NCBI GenBank assembly: GCA_964291505.2
Contig: OZ220221.1
Location: 62,001 to 126,000 of the forward strand
DNA length: 64,000 nucleotides
Reading direction: 5' to 3'
From: Kistimonas sp964291505
GTDB taxonomy: Bacteria; Pseudomonadota; Gammaproteobacteria; Pseudomonadales; Endozoicomonadaceae
The notes beneath the pieces were generated by a model that worked only from the letters and a program-made list of their open reading frames with translations, was not told the DNA's origin and searched no databases. Shown piece by piece: positions 37,101-44,147 of the stretch. The translations under genes and the position numbers were made by a program. The stretch's first letter is position 1; each line of letters opens with the position of its first letter.

Positions 37101-38205
37101 GGCCATTCATCGCGTTAAAAGTGCTTATGAACGCTGGAAGCAGCCAGGTTTAACCGCCGCTCCGGCAACCATTGCAAAAGAAGCAACCGTAGCAGTCGCT
37201 GAAACACCAACGAGTGAAGAAGCATTGAACAATCTGTTACAACAGATCAAAGCCGTCAAACCCAGCCCGCATTCTCCCTTTGATCAGCCACTCACCACTG
37301 ATATCTGCAAAGATGGCGGCGAACGCACATTCGATAAGGAACGTGAAAAGCTGGAACATTCAATAGAAGCCATGAGCCAGCAGATAGCAACACACGATAA
37401 AAAGGCAAAAGAAACATTGAAGACAAGACAAAAGCTGGAAACGATGATTCTTGAGTATCGATTTAACAGGTGTTCATTGGATAAGACAAAAAAAGCCATT
37501 AAGCAGGAAGCAAAAGGTGAACTACAAGAGGCGATGCTAGAGAAATTACAAACAGCAAAACCCTTTCGCCAGACACACTTAACAAAGGAAGAAGCCAGCG
37601 AATATCGATTATATCGCCAGGCAAGGGAGATATTGCATGAGAACCGGCAGCCGAGCAAGAACGACGCAGCCAGTTGCCAAGGGTGGGTCAATTCATTGGA
37701 GTATGGCTTGAGCGGTCATGGCTATCATCAGGTTATAGGTACTGATGAAGAAATTGAATGGTATACTGGCGATAAATCCCCCGTTATCTGCTGGGATAAA
37801 CCTGAAATAAGAGAAACGCATTACAACGTATTCCTTCATCAGGCATCGCCTGATGCCTTCAGGACGGCAATACACCGTAGCCAGCAGTGGGAGCACAGTG
37901 AGGCTATAGACTCAACAGAACTGTTAAACGGCGAACGCTATGTGCTTCTGAGAACATCGCCCTCAGGTGAAGCCGGACATTTCGTCAATATGGTTCGATC
38001 CAAAGCCACAGGGCGATTCATTGTGATTGATGGAAAAAAACTGAATATTTTCCCCGTTCTTCACGACAATGGTGAATTCACCGATGAAGCGTATGAAGAA
38101 CTTGCCAACAAAAATGTATATGTTATGCGTATGGATTTAATCCCCGCTGAAACCTTGGAACAAGAATTCCAGAAATGTACTGCGTTGTTGCAAAGTCACC
38201 GCTAG
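31105..38205 (+). CDS. Giant repeat-containing protein, effector-like, possible papain-like C-terminus
   Basis: 2366 residues from the ATG at 31105 (AGGAG 10 nt upstream). No signal peptide or TM segment. Order: a basic, Gln/Arg-rich head (1-110); a long helical region (about 115-690); an acidic and Pro/Thr-rich linker with Gln-Pro repeats and a lysine-rich 'KQREKQREKQKR' patch (about 700-1190); a second helical domain (about 1195-1530); two ~210-residue tandem repeats, each a disordered stretch plus a ~65-residue module ending 'FMAYYESW', and a third degenerate module (about 1537-2012); a coiled coil (about 2070-2170); and a final globular domain. The last has 'SCQGWVNSLEYG' (Cys2191), 'GEAGHFVNMV' (His2292) and 'FIVIDGKK' (Asp2309), the order and spacing of a papain-like Cys-His-Asp triad. 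Protease or deamidase activity is inference. Family unknown to me. Confidence 0.75.
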   Translation: MASSNRGVRQQPRFTQRGDGAPSHPPKQQGKTQQQQGARYARRHVAEAQASGPAPDSVNRRTSSTHPISITEHHIAPVKEGGDQGAAFASTTHRRASQADSRGETPEPQWASPLQPPADWVKRIDNAIRELSEAENTAENPVQWCVGIVEKTEALHEKEKEKDFESRYHKALNRAIAPIYGNALEQAIAYLEQEDVEKKIYQYRRELYTIITLAYLHPPAHRVKPPERSSFNERIKERLMRLMKSEIRYLTHVHIKKPLPLTGCTDEILEDLEHFLREKSPVHYFLTKDEVKSYHIDIDNIKYADIPETFSAGSFAEALAYREYVSAYRILTRDHKVRPAKLRYFVDTLTQEIDQLKHIITYTRDFTFHVNWLNILIIFKKKLLGTINKDADLKPLINTLLSKTVKYIIVEIVAKSPSLTKTQEAMSLIEDIISDPELDKDCQIKWTILQRPELDAAEVSQDISGFEKHTTARLQEALDAINRNTRAGFENAALLIKPLLAIQDVIKKLPALYLIYKQIEEEFRKPLIAYFFDPTIEELDRLRKDRTSYNNLIPLMHNHKETCISNEQYRFLLDLSQDDRWREALWKVWGKSVRLYAQTKQRTIHAEDIADLLLFQTMAEYPKCHIAKANIIKTLTQIFADSIENVGTLESTLTPEERTILAAWGEKLCSVVNPNPRFAQKEQPDNETLLATLQQWRSLQSDPTIPATSELTDQPEENIADFTTDSGQPYEVFSTDNETYFADDEGDAEHYTVVEDDTTELVAVSAQPEEAPLSPGVAHDQLADGPPLFTLIPPPKEPLLHSGVVQFDDTVIPPPDQFANNPIVQMPLWWKMDPNVEAEYSFGFIPTTEQTTDTLQTIETPADEPQTIQGVIDQPEDDKGERDGSRRNRDETLPLITEQKTIEQQAVDERPTSPQPLVSDQESKRVTESALASTLLRTTEQTDEQQTVSERRQSPQSPISEPNTKSPIEEVIIDSHQLKPKQPAEATSVVTQEAEDTADRVSDIGSSDATALPTDTTVEEQPEPVVVKPKPRKPLTFRQKRQQKQREKQREKQKRATEKATTTSQQHTPKPLATAEPDATQKVEEATANTIKDMRSNESGISLPTEQTIEQPPVVVRPKSPQHPTPEQEEKSGTDITLTTPPPKEPKEQLIEQPPAAVRPKTAHISESQKKEKSTTEITTISEPQQQPVDQALKIPVEKPWFEFNDNEWKRRAENINKLRGKLDTALEYEDYKQICKLPDPLFKAMSEYHKEIRSTIDKQKSINHDHYLMLYQLALTNHTFELIPKTIEKYIHKLSDELANKLWMAGTSTNDIDVDFVTTLELFYENHSKCTDGWAQVILIHSLCLLLTLKRKDPSFYRISENISHFKNKMDLLKISIPIFIEILNQSHDNGKLFEHEGMVKEESLWSSEGNFSQLAIQDLPISPSLHDFFRIINIITFKIVFFDNKSPHDKPSLEWKIKLLKPLIDQMLDHIRASLQTFDDTELSNIRSMLKNIYDAYCRVMSEFCGDLDVKFKEVMRGIILRQITPITEKRAADKPTTSKEPQPDETLESKDHSTTATVSGVEEETTQAKTEEDTTRSQPSHETKDTVQDTTGHLAEPELAATQETSTQPDDTLTSTFTSATDSTTGAETSKAPLVSASSSLATSKEALITYDNFGKKRRRKAFRNLIGANFTIDRSQFDQFIEKKLVPEGVCIRLADEGETGEFMAYYESWFSSLQQPSPALSAPKEEEPIPSQSESIETFAYKPTTSKKPRPDETLESKDHSTTPTVSGAEEETTKTEEDTTKSQPPLETKDTVQDTTAHQAEPELTAAQETSTQPDDTLPSTFISATDSTTGAEPSKAPLVSASSSLSTSKEALITYDNFGKKRRKKAFRNLTGANFTIDRSHFDQFIEKKLVPEDVCIRLAENGDTAEFMAYYESWRQSVQPPSPGASETKEKKPIASKSESTATVEFEDRRNLNKQLKKAGMHITLTDLSLFIDPSRVDPNDCMLASHGNKKAIHRVKSAYERWKQPGLTAAPATIAKEATVAVAETPTSEEALNNLLQQIKAVKPSPHSPFDQPLTTDICKDGGERTFDKEREKLEHSIEAMSQQIATHDKKAKETLKTRQKLETMILEYRFNRCSLDKTKKAIKQEAKGELQEAMLEKLQTAKPFRQTHLTKEEASEYRLYRQAREILHENRQPSKNDAASCQGWVNSLEYGLSGHGYHQVIGTDEEIEWYTGDKSPVICWDKPEIRETHYNVFLHQASPDAFRTAIHRSQQWEHSEAIDSTELLNGERYVLLRTSPSGEAGHFVNMVRSKATGRFIVIDGKKLNIFPVLHDNGEFTDEAYEELANKNVYVMRMDLIPAETLEQEFQKCTALLQSHR
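35713..36960 (+). repeat. Two tandem ~0.6-kb direct repeats inside the giant gene
   Basis: Copy A starts at 35713 and copy B at 36343 (period 630 bp); both begin with the same codons for KPTTSK and run through 'DETLESKDHSTT', 'SASSSL.TSKEALITYDNFGKKRR' and 'FDQFIEKKLVPE'. Copy B has lost a few codons in the Glu/Thr-rich part. The close nucleotide match shows a recent duplication. A third, protein-level-only copy of the ~65-residue module follows at about 36961-37143. Confidence 0.92.
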
Positions 38206-38360
38206 AAGGGCTCTCCCATCTGCAAGGCGCTACTCACTGCTTTTGATGTAGTCATTTGCCAACAGGAGAACGCTTTTTTTTTGCGCGCGATTCTGAAAAG
38301 GTTAATGCCGAATGGCAATGGTTATTTCCATCAGCCAATTCTTAAATCCTTAAATGCATG

Positions 38361-38392
38361 TAGCGGATTCCCAGAAAATCGGGAATCCGCTA
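38361..38392. terminator. Hairpin between the convergent giant gene and pilin gene
   Basis: Perfect 12-bp arms TAGCGGATTCCC (38361-38372) and GGGAATCCGCTA (38381-38392) with an 8-nt loop, 156 nt after the giant gene and 39 nt past the pilin stop. No U-run on either side, but the position between two convergent genes suits a bidirectional terminator. Confidence 0.5.
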
Positions 38393-38430
38393 TATGGATC
38401 AACAAATTTATCGTTTTATTTGAATTCCCG

Positions 38431-39216
38431 TTAAATGGTTTTTTTACACTGACACACCGAATGTTCGTTCCACTCCGTTGTCCACCAGTGCCCCGTCCAT
38501 TGTCCTCCTTCATTCGCGCATCGTTGAGGACATTTGGCTTGGGCATCTTCTGCATCACTCCATATCGGGTCGTTATTCCTTGAACTGAATACCTTAAACT
38601 TCGGTTTTTCGGGCTTAGCTGGAGGTGCCGGCGGCTTCGGCGGCTCAAGAGGAGCAACCGCAACGCTAATACCGGTTGGAGGGTCAATCACCGGCTTACC
38701 CGAACCTGTACCGCCACCGCCGGTTCCTGTGCCGCCATTACCACCATCATTGTTGTCACCGGCAACAGAAGGCACAGGCGCAGCCGACGGGATATCAACA
38801 GCATTTTTCACGCAGCCTTTACCGCAATCCACCCATGCCAGTTCATCATTCACCAGGTTCCCGTACAACGTATACACCTGGCTGGATGTTCCTGTCGTGG
38901 CAGAGTCCCCTTTCAGGTAAACATTTATCCTCACGCCCGAGCTTCCGTCTCTGATGACCTCAGCACCAGAAACCGTTTTCCGGCCCACATGGCTTAATAT
39001 ATAAGGTTCGGGTAATTCTCGTTTTGTTTGATGTTTAAGATTAATGTCCTGCTTAATTTCATGCGCAAACAAAGCGGCTTCCATATGTTTGGGATTCCCT
39101 TTGTAAACTTTGTAGGAATAAAAGGACATTGCAACGATGGCGACAATAATCAGTAAAACAAATGACATTTCAACAAGGGTAACACCCCTGCTCGTTCGAA
39201 TAGACAGTAACGGCAT
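38431..39216 (-). CDS. Type IV pilin-like protein with C-terminal MVL-type mannan-binding domain
   Basis: 261 residues from the ATG at 39216 (GGAGG site 6 nt upstream). Residues 1-11 form a prepilin leader ending in SRG; cleavage would leave V-T-L-V-E, with the conserved Glu at mature position 5, followed by a hydrophobic helix (MSFVLLIIVAIVAMSFYSY). A small pilin-like globular part (about 45-150) contains one Cys pair (DCGKGC). A Gly/Thr then Pro/Ala-rich linker follows (about 155-208). The last ~50 residues, 'PIWSDAEDAQAKCPQRC...GGQWTGHWWTTEWNEHSVCQC', carry the W-S-D/N-A-E-A-Q, G-x-W/F-T-G-x-W-T-T and SVCQC pattern of MVL lectins (PF12151), which bind oligomannose. Role inferred: surface or pseudopilus-tip lectin. 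No other pilus genes are nearby. Confidence 0.78.
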   Translation of the reverse strand: MPLLSIRTSRGVTLVEMSFVLLIIVAIVAMSFYSYKVYKGNPKHMEAALFAHEIKQDINLKHQTKRELPEPYILSHVGRKTVSGAEVIRDGSSGVRINVYLKGDSATTGTSSQVYTLYGNLVNDELAWVDCGKGCVKNAVDIPSAAPVPSVAGDNNDGGNGGTGTGGGGTGSGKPVIDPPTGISVAVAPLEPPKPPAPPAKPEKPKFKVFSSRNNDPIWSDAEDAQAKCPQRCANEGGQWTGHWWTTEWNEHSVCQCKKTI

Positions 39217-39665
39217 ACACACCCTCCATGGCAGTGCAACGAGCGATAAATTCAAACATCAAAAAAAAAAACAAATAAAAGACACCTCTTATTTATGGAG
39301 CATCATAAATTATTAAAAAAAACGCATTAAGTCAATTTAAAAATTCGCAATTTATTCTTAAAAACAAGGCGATTATTAAAACATTTACTTTTTGAAATAT
39401 TAAATATTGGAAAATAACTAACTGATATAACCCATAAGGCATTTTCACTTCCACTTTCCTTTATTCTATGATCGTTTAAAAAACGCTTTTTCTTCAAAAT
39501 CTCATTTAATCCACAACATACCCACGAAAAATCCTGTATGATGCGGCGCCAAATGCAATGTTTACCCACCAGGAATTCACGTAAAGTCACGAGCATCCCT
39601 GCCGCAGACGGGTACGTGCCCAAGTCCCAGGATGTGACTGCCAACATGGCAGCTATAGCTACACC
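39217..39665. other. AT-rich intergenic region before the GntR gene
   Basis: 449 bp between divergent pilin-like and GntR genes. The first ~300 bp are extremely AT-rich with runs of A; the last ~100 bp are GC-richer. The minus frame crossing this area is antisense to the GntR gene and not credible. Promoters of both genes should lie here; no operator dyad is obvious. Confidence 0.4.
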
Positions 39666-40331
39666 ATGAAAATATCGAAACAAAGTCTTGAAGAGCAGGC
39701 AGCCAACTATCTCCGGGAGCAGATCCTGGCGGGTGATTATCGCTCCGGCGACAAACTGGTCGAAAGCAGTCTGGCCAAAACCCTGGATCTTTCCCGAACC
39801 ACCGTCAGAATGGCACTGAACACCCTCGCCAGTGAGGGCCTGATTTCCCAGAAACCCTACGCAGGCTGGCAGGTCATCACGATGGATGACAGTGACCTGT
39901 GGGAAATCTATCATCTGCGCGTTGCCCTGGAGAGCCAGGCGGCAAAAATGGCTGCAGAGCGTATCACCCTGGAGAAGCGTGACCGGCTGATCGCCTTCTT
40001 CAACGACTACCTGGCACTGTGCGAACGGGATGATGCTGACATCGATGAAGTCAGCCAGCAGGACCTTGAATTGCACCGCCTGATTGTCGACCTGAGTGAG
40101 AGTCAGCGGTTGGCCAAAATGTATAACATGGTCGCCAACCAGATGATCATTTACATGCAAATGACCCACTACGATTACAGCATTCGTGACAGTGCGCTGA
40201 GTCACCAGACACTGGTTGATGCTATCTGTGAAGGTAATATTGAACAGGCAGGCATGCTGGCAAGGGAAAACATCAGCACATTTACGGAACTGGGACATAA
40301 GCTGAAGCGCCAGCAAGAGGCGCTTCAGTAA
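39666..40331 (+). CDS. GntR-family regulator, FadR/FCD subgroup
   Basis: 221 residues. The N-terminal winged helix-turn-helix is clear: 'LEEQAANYLREQILAGDYRSGDKLVESSLAKTLDLSRTTVRMALNTLASEGLI' (about residues 8-60). The all-helical FCD ligand domain follows, with metal/ligand-pocket residues in 'ELHRLIVDLSESQRL' and 'SHQTLVDAICEGNIEQA'. It is convergent with a sugar-acid cluster (40359-44107) and the TTGT-N3-ACAA dyad at 44123-44147 matches the operator type of this subgroup, so it probably represses that cluster until an acid sugar or hexuronate-like ligand is present. Confidence 0.88.
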   Translation: MKISKQSLEEQAANYLREQILAGDYRSGDKLVESSLAKTLDLSRTTVRMALNTLASEGLISQKPYAGWQVITMDDSDLWEIYHLRVALESQAAKMAAERITLEKRDRLIAFFNDYLALCERDDADIDEVSQQDLELHRLIVDLSESQRLAKMYNMVANQMIIYMQMTHYDYSIRDSALSHQTLVDAICEGNIEQAGMLARENISTFTELGHKLKRQQEALQ

Positions 40332-40358
40332 ACGACGGAGAAATTCTTCCCCTTTTTC

Positions 40359-41294
40359 TTATGAAGGCATCGGCAGCTTCGGTTCACGACGGAAGAAGCC
40401 CATCACCTGCTCCTTGGTCATGTTGAAGATGAACAGGGAAACGATAACCAGCAGGATACCCATGCTCTTCTGCAGCGTTACAGATTCGCCCAGCATGAAG
40501 ATGGACAGCACATAAGCGGACAGCGGAATCAGGTTCTGAACCATGTTGGCACGCTCTACACCGGCTGCCTGTAGGGAGTAGAAGTACATGACGTAGGCTG
40601 CACCGGAACACAGGAAACCCAGCGCCAGTGCGCAGAACAGGTAGTAACCGTTATCAAAGATAATGGCCGCCTGGGAGAAATCGGTTCCCTGGGCAAACAT
40701 CACCATGACCAATGCCGCTGTTGCGAACATGAACTGGTACATCATGGAGGAAAGGCCGTCGTAACGGTCACCCAGACGCTTGTTGATAAACGTCGAGATA
40801 ACAAAGCCCATCACACCAATCACCATGTAGGCATGGCCGATGTTGATACCAGAGAATTTGTTGCCGGGGTCGCTGGCGATGCAGTACGCGCCAATGAACG
40901 ACAGGGCAACACCCACCGTCTGGATAGCTGTCGGAATCTTGCGAAACACGACAATGCTGACCAGCAGAGTGAAGATCGGAATCATGCCGTTGATAACGCC
41001 GACTTCAGACGCAGAGATATAACGCAGTGCCAGCAGGGAGGTATAGAAAAAGACGGCCTGGGCAATAATGCCGGAGACAGCCATGATCGGCGCATCTTTG
41101 ATATTTAGCCAGACTTTCTTTTTGGAAAAGGCAAACACAACAATCAATCCCAGTGACGCCAGACCATAACGGATAATGGCAAAGACGACAGGATCAATCT
41201 TGTCAGACAAAACGGCAGAGAACACATAGGATGAGCCCCAGATGATAGCGCAGAGAATAGCTACCAGTACGCCGGTTAATTCTGTTCTGTTCAT
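40359..41294 (-). CDS. EamA/DMT-family permease
   Basis: 311 residues with ten predicted TM helices in two EamA repeats: 'LVAILCAIIWGSSYVFSAVLSDKIDPVVFAIIRYGLASLGLI' opens the first and 'IGHAYMVIGVMGFVISTFINKRLGD' the second. DMT carriers export or import small metabolites. As the last gene of a sugar-acid operon it likely imports the substrate of the enzymes upstream (inference). 79 nt separate it from the enolase-superfamily gene. Confidence 0.85.
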   Translation of the reverse strand: MNRTELTGVLVAILCAIIWGSSYVFSAVLSDKIDPVVFAIIRYGLASLGLIVVFAFSKKKVWLNIKDAPIMAVSGIIAQAVFFYTSLLALRYISASEVGVINGMIPIFTLLVSIVVFRKIPTAIQTVGVALSFIGAYCIASDPGNKFSGINIGHAYMVIGVMGFVISTFINKRLGDRYDGLSSMMYQFMFATAALVMVMFAQGTDFSQAAIIFDNGYYLFCALALGFLCSGAAYVMYFYSLQAAGVERANMVQNLIPLSAYVLSIFMLGESVTLQKSMGILLVIVSLFIFNMTKEQVMGFFRREPKLPMPS

Positions 41295-41373
41295 TGGTGA
41301 TACCCGGGTTTAAATCCCGAAATAGGGTTGATGACATTAATCAGGCCGCCTTCACCGGAAGACGGCGGTTGAA

Positions 41374-42498
41374 TCAGTTGACCTGGAATTCCTTGATGAA
41401 TTCGTCATTGAGTTCGATACCTAGGCCAGGACGATCCGGCACTTCCAGGAAGCCGTCACGGAATTCGATCGGGTTGATCACTAAGCCGTTGTCGTTCACC
41501 AGCGGGCTGGTGCTCTCGGAGTATTCCATCAGCGTTCCGTGCTCGCAGGAAGCCAGGAAATGCACGGAAGCCGCTAGCAAAATACCGGTACTGAAACCGT
41601 GGGGAATCAGCTGGACACCGTTGAGCTGGGCCATGTCGTAGATCTTGCGCATCTCGGTGATGCCGCCGCAGCGGGTGATATCCGGCTGGACGATATCGGG
41701 ATCAAAACGCTCCAGGAAATCCTTGAATTCGTAACGGGTTGTCAGTGCTTCACCACCGGCAATCTTCTGGGTCGCCTGTGCCGCCAGCTTGGTGTAACCC
41801 TTGATGTCGTCCGCCAGCACCGGTTCTTCGATCCAGTTCAGGTCGAACTCTTCCAGACGCTTGCACATGCGCAGCGCGTGACCGGCCGTGCCCCACTTGG
41901 TGGCCAGGTCGATCTGCAGCTCAATCTCGTTGCCAATCGCTTCGCGGACGTGCTTGACGATCTGGTAATCGGTTTCCGGATCATCCCCCAGAACACCACC
42001 ACCAAACTTCAGGCTCTTGAAGCCTTTTTTGACCAGCTTCAGGGCGATCTCACGGTTATCTTCCGGGCGATCTGCCGGGATAAACGTACCGTAAGCACGG
42101 ATACGGTCTCGGAACTTGCCACCCAGAAGAGTATGCAGGGGCACCTTGTAATATTGGGCCGCGATATCCCACAGGGCGATATCGATGGCGCTGATCGCGT
42201 GGATACCTGCACCACGTCGTCCAACATAGTTGGAGGACCAGTACATTTTCTGCCACAGTCGTGCAATTTCCAGCGGGTTTTCGCCGATCAGCAGCTCTTT
42301 CAGGCCGTAGCAGTACAGGTTGGAGTTAGGCGTTTCAATCAGCGCCTTGATGACCATCGGGGAACTGTCAGATTCGCCGATACCGGTAATCCCTTCATCG
42401 GTATGCACGCGGACGATGATCGCGTCTTCGCCCCATTCACAGACCTCACCCGGCGCAGGAACGCGCAGGTGAATCACCTCAATGTCAGTAATTTTCAT
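41374..42498 (-). CDS. Mandelate racemase/muconate-lactonizing enzyme family, probable sugar-acid dehydratase
   Basis: 374 residues, enolase superfamily. Capping domain 1-125 ('KITDIEVIHLRVPAPGEVCEWGEDAIIVRVHTDEGITGIGE'); barrel metal ligands in 'LQIDLATKWG' (Asp), 'NWIEEPV' (Glu) and 'KIAGGEAL' (Glu); the C-terminal acid-base dyad Asp ('DIVQPDITRCGG') and His ('LIPHGFSTG') marks the mandelate-racemase subgroup, which includes many acid-sugar dehydratases. Lys in 'KSLKFGGG' is the likely second base. Its neighbours, a UxaA-type dehydratase and permease, argue for a hexonate or uronate pathway; the exact substrate cannot be assigned. Confidence 0.87.
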   Translation of the reverse strand: MKITDIEVIHLRVPAPGEVCEWGEDAIIVRVHTDEGITGIGESDSSPMVIKALIETPNSNLYCYGLKELLIGENPLEIARLWQKMYWSSNYVGRRGAGIHAISAIDIALWDIAAQYYKVPLHTLLGGKFRDRIRAYGTFIPADRPEDNREIALKLVKKGFKSLKFGGGVLGDDPETDYQIVKHVREAIGNEIELQIDLATKWGTAGHALRMCKRLEEFDLNWIEEPVLADDIKGYTKLAAQATQKIAGGEALTTRYEFKDFLERFDPDIVQPDITRCGGITEMRKIYDMAQLNGVQLIPHGFSTGILLAASVHFLASCEHGTLMEYSESTSPLVNDNGLVINPIEFRDGFLEVPDRPGLGIELNDEFIKEFQVN

Positions 42499-42593
42499 TG
42501 TCTACCCCGAATCACTCGTAACGTTTCTTTGGGCAAAGCGGTGCCTGTTCCGGCATCCGTTAAGGACGCCGGATTCAGAATCATTTGTGGGTA

Positions 42594-43769
42594 TCAGGCC
42601 GGCTCAATGCAGAGCATTTTTTCCAGACGCTGGTCTTTCTGGTAGAGCGTGCAGTAGGCGTAACCGATCTCTTCGATGGCGGTCTGCTCACCGTTAACGA
42701 CACTTTCCAGCTTCTCAAGAATCCGCTCGGATACCGCTTCGATGCTGTCTTCGCCGCGCATTATGCCAGTGGCGTCGATATCGATATCTTCGTTGATCAG
42801 GTTGTGGTTACCGCTGACACGGATAACCGGAATGATCGGGTTGTTGAACCCGGCGCCACCTGTCGTCCACAGGATCACCTGGCAGCCCAGGGCCGCGAAG
42901 TGCATGCCCGCGCCACCACACAGCATGGTGACTTCAGACAGGTACATACCCGGCGCATGCCGCTTGTCGGTCAGGCGGGAGTTGATGCGCAGTACATCCT
43001 GAATCGGACGGCTACCTGTCTTGCCCAGAGCGCCCAGGGATTTTTCTTCCAGAGTCGTCAGACCACCGATGCTGTTACCAATACTCATGGTTTCAACTTC
43101 AGTGCCTTCCACGTGCCAGCGCATTTCTTCTTCGCTGATCAGGCGTTCGATCTTGTCCGCCACTTCCGGGGTCACGGCGCGGTTGCGCAGAATATCTTCA
43201 CAACCCAGCAGTTCCAGCAGTTCACCGGCCACAGCAGAAGCCCCCATGTCCACCAGCTTGTCAGCCGCACGGCCAACACTGGGGTTGGAAGCGATGCCGG
43301 AACTGGTGTCGGAGCCACCACACTTGATGCCGACGAACAGTTTTTCAATCGGCGCATCCACGCGTTCACAGGCTTCCGCTTCCTTGGCGATGATTGAAGC
43401 CTTTTCAATACCAACGCTGATCGTAGAACGCGTGCCTTTGGCCTTAATACAGGTCAACGTATCCACCATACGACCCGTTTCGCGGATCGGCCCGGCGACG
43501 ATTTCCGGATCAATACTGCCGCAGCCCATGGCGATTACCAATGCACCGGCAACATTCGGGTTGCACGCGGTGTTGATCATGGTGGCAATCATTTCCTCGT
43601 TGCCGCCATACATGCAGGTGTTGTAGTTGGTCACTACCACACTGTTGGCCACTTTATCGCTGATGGCGCGCGCAATACCTTCGGCGCACTCATCCACGGC
43701 CATGATCAGGATATGGTTTCGGATGCCGACGGAACCGTCAGCACGCTGGTAGCCCTTGAAGGTTTTCAT
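42594..43769 (-). CDS. UxaA-family dehydratase/lyase, large subunit
   Basis: 391 residues matching the C-terminal catalytic part of altronate/galactarate dehydratases: 'GYQRADGSVGIRNHILIM', 'NYNTCMYGGNEEM', 'FVGIKCGGSDTSSGIASNPSVGRAADKLVDMGA', 'MLCGGAGMHFAALGCQVILWTTGGAGFNNPIIPVIRVSGN'. The conserved Cys residues are those expected to bind iron. It is separate from the SAF-domain part, which is encoded just upstream and overlaps by 4 nt. Split forms include UxaA-like enzymes and sulfolactate sulfo-lyase SuyAB; with an enolase-superfamily dehydratase beside it a sugar acid is the more likely substrate. Confidence 0.85.
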   Translation of the reverse strand: MKTFKGYQRADGSVGIRNHILIMAVDECAEGIARAISDKVANSVVVTNYNTCMYGGNEEMIATMINTACNPNVAGALVIAMGCGSIDPEIVAGPIRETGRMVDTLTCIKAKGTRSTISVGIEKASIIAKEAEACERVDAPIEKLFVGIKCGGSDTSSGIASNPSVGRAADKLVDMGASAVAGELLELLGCEDILRNRAVTPEVADKIERLISEEEMRWHVEGTEVETMSIGNSIGGLTTLEEKSLGALGKTGSRPIQDVLRINSRLTDKRHAPGMYLSEVTMLCGGAGMHFAALGCQVILWTTGGAGFNNPIIPVIRVSGNHNLINEDIDIDATGIMRGEDSIEAVSERILEKLESVVNGEQTAIEEIGYAYCTLYQKDQRLEKMLCIEPA

Positions 43770-44107
43770 GCTGCGTCTTCCTCGATGGCCATCTGCTTGA
43801 TAATTTCACGGATTACGGGTTCCGGAATGTCCAGCCGCAGGCTGCGGATGTTCTGGACATGCACCAGCTGGCCCACAGGAATCGCACAGATCGCCCGACC
43901 TACCGGACAGCCACCTTTTACCAGTTCGTCCCCTTCCACAAATGGTTTCAGGGCGACTTTGTTACCGAACGGAATCGCCTGCAGAAGGGTGACAGTCCCC
44001 AGCATTTCATTCCGGTCGGAAATAATCGTTACAGTCTCGCCTTTCGCTGCATCCTGGAGCAACGTGGCTACGTTATCTGTTCCACACAGACGGATCGCCT
44101 TGATCAC
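43766..44107 (-). CDS. UxaA-family dehydratase/lyase, small SAF-domain subunit
   Basis: 113 residues forming a SAF domain ('NVATLLQDAAKGETVTIISDRNEMLGTVTLLQAIPFGNKVALKPFVEGDELVKGGCPVGRAICAIPVGQLVHVQNIRS'), the N-terminal part of altronate dehydratase encoded as its own subunit. Start is GTG at 44107 with a weak GAGAG site. It is the first gene of the operon that continues with 42594..43769 (4-nt overlap), the enolase-superfamily gene and the permease. A perfect palindrome begins 16 nt upstream. Confidence 0.85.
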   Translation of the reverse strand: MIKAIRLCGTDNVATLLQDAAKGETVTIISDRNEMLGTVTLLQAIPFGNKVALKPFVEGDELVKGGCPVGRAICAIPVGQLVHVQNIRSLRLDIPEPVIREIIKQMAIEEDAA

Positions 44108-44122
44108 GTTTCACTCTCTAAT

Positions 44123-44147
44123 ATGTCGATTGTTAGACAATCGACAT
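44123..44147 (-). promoter_or_regulatory. Palindromic operator, likely GntR/FCD site
   Basis: Perfect 11-bp arms ATGTCGATTGT (44123-44133) and ACAATCGACAT (44137-44147) around TAG. The core TTGT-N3-ACAA fits the TNGT-N3-ACNA consensus of FadR-subfamily regulators. It sits 16 nt upstream of the first gene of the sugar-acid operon, where bound repressor would block transcription. The regulator at 39666 is the obvious candidate. Confidence 0.75.

Noticed and set aside
39327..40316. 329-codon minus frame across the GntR gene and its upstream region
   Set aside because: Antisense to a clear GntR/FCD regulator, no family match, low-complexity tail from AT-rich intergenic DNA.
41599..43397. Long plus-strand frames opposite the enolase-superfamily and UxaA genes
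   Set aside because: Shadows of conserved minus-strand genes; their composition follows the third codon positions of those genes.
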